From an uncultured Ruminococcus sp. (GTDB lineage: Bacteria > Bacillota_A > Clostridia > Oscillospirales > Ruminococcaceae), in NCBI GenBank assembly GCA_900315975.1, contig ONBA01000002.1, positions 1-64,000 of the forward strand: a DNA stretch of 64,000 nt, in the 5' to 3' direction. Position numbers and translations under genes: made by a program. Within the stretch, counting starts at the first letter, position 1; each line of letters starts with the position of its first letter. Shown here one piece after another: positions 59,560 through 64,000 of the stretch. The notes beneath the pieces were generated by a model. It had not been told where the DNA came from, did not search any database, and saw nothing but the letters and a program-made list of their open reading frames with translations.

Positions 59560-61947
59560 TTACTTTGCTGTCTGTTCGGCAGTTGTCTTTCCTGTGAAAT
59601 ATGCTTCCGTTTCCTCGAGTATTGTTTCTGTTATCTCACTATCGTACGGAGCGGTGAAATTGGTACCGGCATTCATGATATAGCTGCGGAGTACATTCTT
59701 TTCATCGTCGTTGAGATTCGGAATTGTCACGTTTTCGCCGTTCACGTATTCAACATCGCTTGCAGGGAGTGCGTTGCCGTTTTCATCCATGCGTACAGGG
59801 TCGTTGCACGCTTCTTCAAGCATTTTATCAAATGCGGAAATGCGTGAAGGGATTCCCCACATCACACTGTTTTTCTGATAATCCTCTGTGAAAAATCCAC
59901 TGATGAACTTCCAGCACTCGTCTTTGTTTTCGGATGATTCAATAATACCAAAGCCGTTATTAGGGATTATTGCGGCACCGTTTCCATTGGGTGAGGGGTA
60001 GCCTGCAAGGGTGATATCGTCCATGAATCCGGCATATTTTGCGTGGTTGTAGTTTCTGAGGGAGGAGAGGTCTAAATAGTCCATGAGTGCCCTGCCGCTT
60101 CTTATTGCGCCGTCGTGAGTTTTATAGTACTCCTCACGCTCTTCCTCGGTTGCTTCTGTGTAAACGAAATCGTCCTTCGTTTCGGTTTCGGGGAACTTGT
60201 TGCAGAATTCGAGAAGCTTTATGAACTCGGGTGAGTCAAATGAACATGAGTTTTTGCTCCAGTCGATGATGTTCATATTCTCGAACAGGATATAGAATAT
60301 GTCCGATTTTGTGTGGCTCGACTGGAACAGCCATGAATTAGCCGGAAGCTTATCATACGCTTTGATAACGTCATCTAAAGTCCAGTTTTCCTTATCCCAG
60401 AATTTGGTCTTGACAGCGTAGGTATGGAAGCCGAAGCTCGGTGTTATGAACTGGAGTTTTCCGTTTTCTTCGCAGGCTTTCAGCATTGAAGGCATGAGGT
60501 CGTCTTTTGAGACGGTATCATCAGTGCCGAGGTAATCATACAGGTCTGCAAACGTATCAGACGATGACATACCGTAGAATACGCTCGTATCACTGAAGCA
60601 TACCATGTCTATCGGCTTGCCGTCAGCTAAATCTGCTTTGAGCTGTTTTACCGGAGTGTTTATAAGTCTGGAATCGTCATTGTATTGCGTATAACCGCTG
60701 TAATCGGTGATGCGTATACGGTAGCTTTCGTTGTTCTTGTTGAACGCGGATACCTTGTCTTTGACGGTAGTATCTTCGTATATCATTGCGAGATTGAGAA
60801 TGGTAAGGTTTTCAAGCTCGGAAGCATCACGCGGAGTAAGACGGAAAAATTTACCTGTTCCGGTCGAATAGGTGTTCTCGTATATGATGAATTCGTCGTT
60901 ATCAAGCGCAAGCATTGCGGAGATACCGTCGCCGTTGAGGTCGGAATCGGTCCAGTTTATCAGAGTTTCGGGTTCGCCGTTTTTCTTTATTCCCAGCAGA
61001 TTCTTTGAGCAGAGTGCGTAATAGTCGTAATCACCGTGTCCCGCGGAAATAGCTGTGAGATAGTTGCTTAATCCTATATTTACGGGAATATCAGTACGTG
61101 TGAGCTGATATGTGAGGGGGTCTATGGTTTTGATGACTGCGATGTCGTCGTTCCATGTTGAGAATGCAAATTCGCCGGAATTGTTGATACAAAGCGAATT
61201 CAGGAAGGTATCACTGCCAAAATCAAGTGACCTTACGATGCTGCCGTCAGTTCCCATGAGGGCATAGGTAGTTCCGGTTTCGTGACTGATAGACACGATA
61301 AGTGTTGAACTGTCGCATGGGAATACTTCGTAAATAGCGGCATATGTATTCGGGTCGTCATCAGTGTCGTACTCTTCAAGACCGCTAATGTCCTTCGTTG
61401 AGAGCTGTTTGCCATTCGGGTCGAGAGTTATAAGCTTGAACGATAACTCTGCCGCTTCAAGCATAGCGTCGTAATTAAAGTTTTCAGAGTCAAAATCAGG
61501 GTCGGAGAAGTCAGGCATCTCAAAGTCGCCGTAGTCGATGACTGTTGCCGCTACTACGATATTTCCGTCCGGAGATACTCCGGCACAGTAGTAGCATGAT
61601 GCGTTATCGCTTGCCCCTGTATCAAGCTTTAACTCCTCATAGGTGTTGAATGTGAGGTCAGTGAGATAAATCTTTGTATCCGACTTACCGTATGTTCCGG
61701 TTATGAGTACCTTGTCGGTATTGCCGAGTTTCTGTATGCTCTTTACAGTGTCAAGTTCAAGCGGAGAACCTATCTCTTCAGCATTGTAAGAGTGAAAATC
61801 ATTATCGTCTGTGATGACTTCGGATTCGCTGTTATCAGGCTCGGTTTTGCGCGGTTCGCTTCTGAAAAGTGAGCATGACGAGTTTGTCAGTGCAAGCGTG
61901 AGTGCAAATAGTCCTGCAACAGCTTTAAAACAGCTGTTTCTTTTCAT
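59560..61947 (-). CDS. extracellular solute-binding lipoprotein with N-terminal extension
   Basis: 795 residues. Lipoprotein signal with lipobox LTNSSC (Cys at about 25). Residues 60-390 form a beta-rich part with repeated SPDGN..., STLIVSISHETGTTYA and FSTWN-like strands that suggest a propeller-like fold. The C-terminal 400 residues read as a family-1 ABC solute-binding protein: VSAFNKNNESYRIRITDYSGY, IDMVCFSDTSVFYGMSS, LMDYLDLSSL, GNGAAIIPNNGFGIIESSENKDECWKFISGFF. It would bind a sugar or oligosaccharide outside the cell. No permease or ATPase genes lie next to it. ATG with GGAAGG upstream. Confidence 0.85.
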   Translation of the reverse strand: MKRNSCFKAVAGLFALTLALTNSSCSLFRSEPRKTEPDNSESEVITDDNDFHSYNAEEIGSPLELDTVKSIQKLGNTDKVLITGTYGKSDTKIYLTDLTFNTYEELKLDTGASDNASCYYCAGVSPDGNIVVAATVIDYGDFEMPDFSDPDFDSENFNYDAMLEAAELSFKLITLDPNGKQLSTKDISGLEEYDTDDDPNTYAAIYEVFPCDSSTLIVSISHETGTTYALMGTDGSIVRSLDFGSDTFLNSLCINNSGEFAFSTWNDDIAVIKTIDPLTYQLTRTDIPVNIGLSNYLTAISAGHGDYDYYALCSKNLLGIKKNGEPETLINWTDSDLNGDGISAMLALDNDEFIIYENTYSTGTGKFFRLTPRDASELENLTILNLAMIYEDTTVKDKVSAFNKNNESYRIRITDYSGYTQYNDDSRLINTPVKQLKADLADGKPIDMVCFSDTSVFYGMSSSDTFADLYDYLGTDDTVSKDDLMPSMLKACEENGKLQFITPSFGFHTYAVKTKFWDKENWTLDDVIKAYDKLPANSWLFQSSHTKSDIFYILFENMNIIDWSKNSCSFDSPEFIKLLEFCNKFPETETKDDFVYTEATEEEREEYYKTHDGAIRSGRALMDYLDLSSLRNYNHAKYAGFMDDITLAGYPSPNGNGAAIIPNNGFGIIESSENKDECWKFISGFFTEDYQKNSVMWGIPSRISAFDKMLEEACNDPVRMDENGNALPASDVEYVNGENVTIPNLNDDEKNVLRSYIMNAGTNFTAPYDSEITETILEETEAYFTGKTTAEQTAK

Positions 61948-62035
61948 AGGAATCTTCCTTTCTGTATAGTAAAAGGGGAGAGTGTGTACTGGTATACATA
62001 TTTAATAAGTGTTATGTGCGATTGTCCATGCTTTT

Positions 62036-62064
62036 ATGATATCTTATTATGCCGGATATGTCAA
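62036..62064 (-). promoter_or_regulatory. promoter of the solute-binding protein gene
   Basis: Minus strand TTGACA (62064-62059), 17-base spacer, TATCAT (62041-62036), about 90 bases upstream of the ATG. The rest of 61948-62290 is AT-rich and holds no gene. Confidence 0.7.
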
Positions 62065-62294
62065 TGGTCTGTGAAGTATTCCGATGTTATGTCCATAAAA
62101 TTGGTATTTTTTCCGTTGGATATGATATCAGGCAAAGTGTACTAACGAATATAATACAGTTGCTATAATTATATGATATCACTAATTCATCTCGTTGTCA
62201 ATAAATTTTGTGAGCTGTGCAACTGAACTACGGCGAAAAATAACAGCTTGCAGATAAAGTTTTTGTGCATAACGACTTTTTTTATCTTTCCCTA

Positions 62295-62323
62295 TTGACA
62301 ATGTTAATATGACGTGGTATAAT
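62295..62323 (+). promoter_or_regulatory. consensus promoter of the tRNA operon
   Basis: TTGACA at 62295-62300, 17-base spacer, TATAAT at 62318-62323, 21 bases before the first tRNA: full consensus, as usual for stable RNA genes. Confidence 0.93.
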
Positions 62324-62344
62324 GTTTATCGTTGACAACGCGAT

Positions 62345-62418
62345 GCGGGTGTAGTTCAATGGTAGAATGTCAGCCTTCCAAGCTGAACACGTGGGTTCGA
62401 TTCCCATCACCCGCTCCA
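62345..62418 (+). tRNA. tRNA-Gly (anticodon TCC)
   Basis: 74 bases including encoded CCA. Acceptor GCGGGTG pairs with CACCCGC, anticodon loop CTTCCAA, T-arm GTGGG-TTCGATT-CCCAT. Cloverleaf complete. Confidence 0.97.
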
Positions 62419-62432
62419 TTTTCGTTTTCAAT

Positions 62433-62509
62433 GCGCCTTTAACTCAGCTGGATAGAGTAACTGCCTTCTAAGCAGTAAGCCGCTGGTTCGAATCCAGCAA
62501 GGCGCGCCA
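62433..62509 (+). tRNA. tRNA-Arg (anticodon TCT)
   Basis: 77 bases including CCA. Acceptor GCGCCTT/AAGGCGC, anticodon loop CTTCTAA (reads AGA), T-arm CTGG-TTCGAAT-CCAG. It lies 14 bases after tRNA-Gly. Confidence 0.97.
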
Positions 62510-62514
62510 TATAT

Positions 62515-62592
62515 GGTGGGTGTAGCTTAGCTGGTTAAAGCGTCGGATTGTGGTCCCGAAGACCGTGGGTTCGAATCCCATCTCCCACCCCA
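62515..62592 (+). tRNA. tRNA-His (anticodon GTG)
   Basis: 78 bases including G at position -1 (62515) opposite discriminator C and encoded CCA, features typical of tRNA-His. Anticodon loop TTGTGGT. Acceptor GTGGGTG against CTCCCAC shows one T-T mismatch. Confidence 0.95.
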
Positions 62593-62616
62593 GCGCCAAG
62601 CGGGCGCACGCAGTTT

Positions 62617-62648
62617 CGCGGTTCAGTTTTTCTGAACCGCGATTTTTA
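62617..62648 (+). terminator. terminator of the tRNA operon
   Basis: CGCGGTTCAG-TTTTT-CTGAACCGCG, perfect 10-bp stem, then ATTTTTAG. Confidence 0.9.
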
Positions 62649-62693
62649 GCCGCGTATGAGACTTCGTTCAGAACGTCCACAAAATATAAACAT

Positions 62694-62725
62694 AGGCACT
62701 TTCGAGAAATCGGAAGTGCCTTTTT
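62694..62725 (+). terminator. second hairpin with T-run
   Basis: AGGCACTT pairs with AAGTGCCT across 12 bases (a small inner TCGA/TCGG pairing is possible), followed by TTTTT. What it terminates is unclear; the stretch 62649-62930 shows no gene. Confidence 0.7.
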
Positions 62726-62929
62726 CGTTGATTTCCTACATTTTTCCTACACTTTTTTACGATACTTGCAAAATCAGGGAAGACTAAAGGCAATAAAAAA
62801 TCAGCAGAATAGAACTTTCGTCCATCGGGCTGACGGTTCTTCTGTTAAAGCATCTTGACTACTCCTTTATCGATTGATATAATACCGGTTTGCGCTTCCT
62901 CGCGGAGCGCTTTCATTCTATTCGGCGTA

Positions 62930-62958
62930 TTGCTTTAGGCAGACTGTTGTGGTATAAT
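62930..62958 (+). promoter_or_regulatory. promoter of the CPBP protease gene
   Basis: TTGCTT at 62930-62935, 17-base spacer, TATAAT at 62953-62958. It leaves a leader of about 185 bases without a recognised element. Confidence 0.75.
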
Positions 62959-63148
62959 GTATTCAGCAGCACTTTATGGACGCAGCTGAGAATCTGGCTA
63001 TAAATAGCCAATGCAACGGAGATTAACGTGATTGTTAACGCCTGTTGACGGATTTCCAGGCGCAGTTGGTAGACTTTCACGGACAGAAATGATACGATGG
63101 ATTCATCAGGAAAAACTATCACAGAGCGATAGAAGGAGGAATTCATCT

Positions 63149-64000
63149 ATGAAAGAATTTATCAAAAACATAAGCCCGTTCAACAACAGAACAGAAATGC
63201 CTGCTGCAATGCTCGTAGTGAAAAAGCTGCTGATGTTCATTATATGCTACTGGATGGGCTTGATGCTTGCAGAGGGAGCTGTTATCGGTGTGATGCTCGC
63301 CTGCGGAAAAAACTTTATGCAAGGCGAAATGTTCAGTGACAGCGTTATGAATTTGCTCAAATACTATGGCATGATAGTTATTATAGGCGTAACCATTCTT
63401 TGCTGGAAACTTATAGAAAGAAAGAAACTTTCAGAAATGGGTGTGACTAAGCACATCGGAGGCTGGCTTATCGGTGCTCTCGTAGGCGTGGGACTGCTGG
63501 CTGTCTGCGTTGCTGCGATAATGATCACAGGCAGTATCAGTTATGAAGGCTTATCCAAGGATACGAATATTCCGATGCTGATGCTTATGCTCGGCGGGTT
63601 TATTATTCAGGGGGCAGCCGAGGAGTTCCTTTGCAGAGGACTTGTACTCTGTTCGCTCAGGGACAGAGTACCGCTTCCTGTCGCTGTTGTGGCAGGTACA
63701 CTGGCGTTCATCTATCCGCACTTGAGTACACTCCGCGAATTTGAACTGCAGTACGTCTTTTCAGGACTGCTCTGCTTAGTTGTTATTTCGTGTGTATTCT
63801 CGTTTCTGACACTCAAAACCAAGAGTATATGGGCTGCCTGCGGACTTCACTCCGTGTGGAATTTCTGTCTGTGCTGTGTTCTCGGACTCAATCTCAGCGG
63901 CAGCGAGGGAGCTTCAACCGCGCTCATCAATATGAGAAGTGTTGGAAACAATCTCCTCAACGGCGGGAACTACGGCATAGAAGCAAGCATTATCGCTGAT
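63149..64000 (+). CDS. CPBP family intramembrane metalloprotease, 3' end missing
   Basis: At least 284 residues, open to the window edge. Begins MKEFIKNISPFNNRTEMP after AGAAGGAGG. Several membrane helices; the CPBP signature is present: EEFLCRG (EExxxR) in QGAAEEFLCRGLVLCSL, then LAFIYPHLST (FxxxH) and CGLHSVWNFCL (HxxxN). Such proteases act in prenyl-protein-like processing or bacteriocin self-immunity; the substrate here is unknown. Confidence 0.93.
   Translation, partial: MKEFIKNISPFNNRTEMPAAMLVVKKLLMFIICYWMGLMLAEGAVIGVMLACGKNFMQGEMFSDSVMNLLKYYGMIVIIGVTILCWKLIERKKLSEMGVTKHIGGWLIGALVGVGLLAVCVAAIMITGSISYEGLSKDTNIPMLMLMLGGFIIQGAAEEFLCRGLVLCSLRDRVPLPVAVVAGTLAFIYPHLSTLREFELQYVFSGLLCLVVISCVFSFLTLKTKSIWAACGLHSVWNFCLCCVLGLNLSGSEGASTALINMRSVGNNLLNGGNYGIEASIIAD

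Noticed and set aside
62468..62680. Minus-strand frame over the tRNA genes with GFEPTVFGTTIRRFNQLSYTHH-like text
   Set aside because: A known type of false protein produced by translating the antisense of tRNA genes.

Overview
The window looks like chromosome from a Gram-positive, sporulating, anaerobic clostridium of the Ruminococcus type (Oscillospiraceae). The signs are a SpoIVB sporulation protease, a Rex redox repressor next to an NfnAB transhydrogenase, zinc-ribbon ribosomal proteins, strong AGGAGG ribosome binding sites, consensus TTGACA-17-TATAAT promoters, and a secreted bacterial expansin carrying a dockerin-like Ca-binding motif, which points to a plant-fibre degrader of gut or rumen. 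Species is not determined.

Layout. 1-10.6 kb: the distal S10/spc/alpha ribosomal operon (rpsQ partial to rplQ, with secY, adk, map, infA, rpoA), closed by a strong terminator. 10.6-11.9 kb: yajC behind a structured leader, then a small membrane protein. 11.8-15.7 kb (minus): response regulator, histidine kinase and HtrA protease, a likely envelope-stress unit. 15.9-19.4 kb (minus): a TPR protein and a large Ala/Pro/Gln-rich repeat protein of unknown function. 20-31.8 kb (plus): a glycosyltransferase and a WG-repeat protein lead into a purine cluster (purE, purC, purF, purM, purN, purO-type IMP cyclohydrolase, stand-alone AICAR transformylase), with a HAD phosphatase, a DUF6440-like protein, an expansin and two small membrane proteins in between. 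31.8-40.6 kb (minus): an AraC-type regulator broken by an in-frame TAG, trmD-rimM, an unknown anchored protein, purB and a Ca-type P-ATPase. 40.7-46.2 kb: alpha/beta hydrolase, membrane-anchored MurF-like ligase, Ddl, acetyltransferase, LysR. 46.6-49.6 kb: nfnA-nfnB-rex. 50-52.4 kb: HPr, SpoIVB, a membrane protein. 52.4-59.5 kb: a compact phage-derived head/packaging island between two terminators (small and large terminase, portal, capsid, probable prohead protease, connector-like proteins, tail-hub-like protein), without recognisable integrase, tape measure, tail tube or lysis genes. 59.5-62 kb: a solute-binding lipoprotein. 62.3-62.6 kb: tRNA-Gly, tRNA-Arg, tRNA-His. The window ends inside a CPBP membrane protease gene.

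Most notable items: the intact but minimal phage capsid island; a PurF homologue in the purine cluster that lacks the catalytic glutaminase cysteine and other glutaminase signatures; a 77-nt element shared without gaps by the yajC and purB leaders, starting at the -10 box; a perfect 14-bp inverted repeat flanking a glycosyltransferase promoter; and the expansin gene inside the purine cluster. All calls come from reading the sequence alone; no database search was run.
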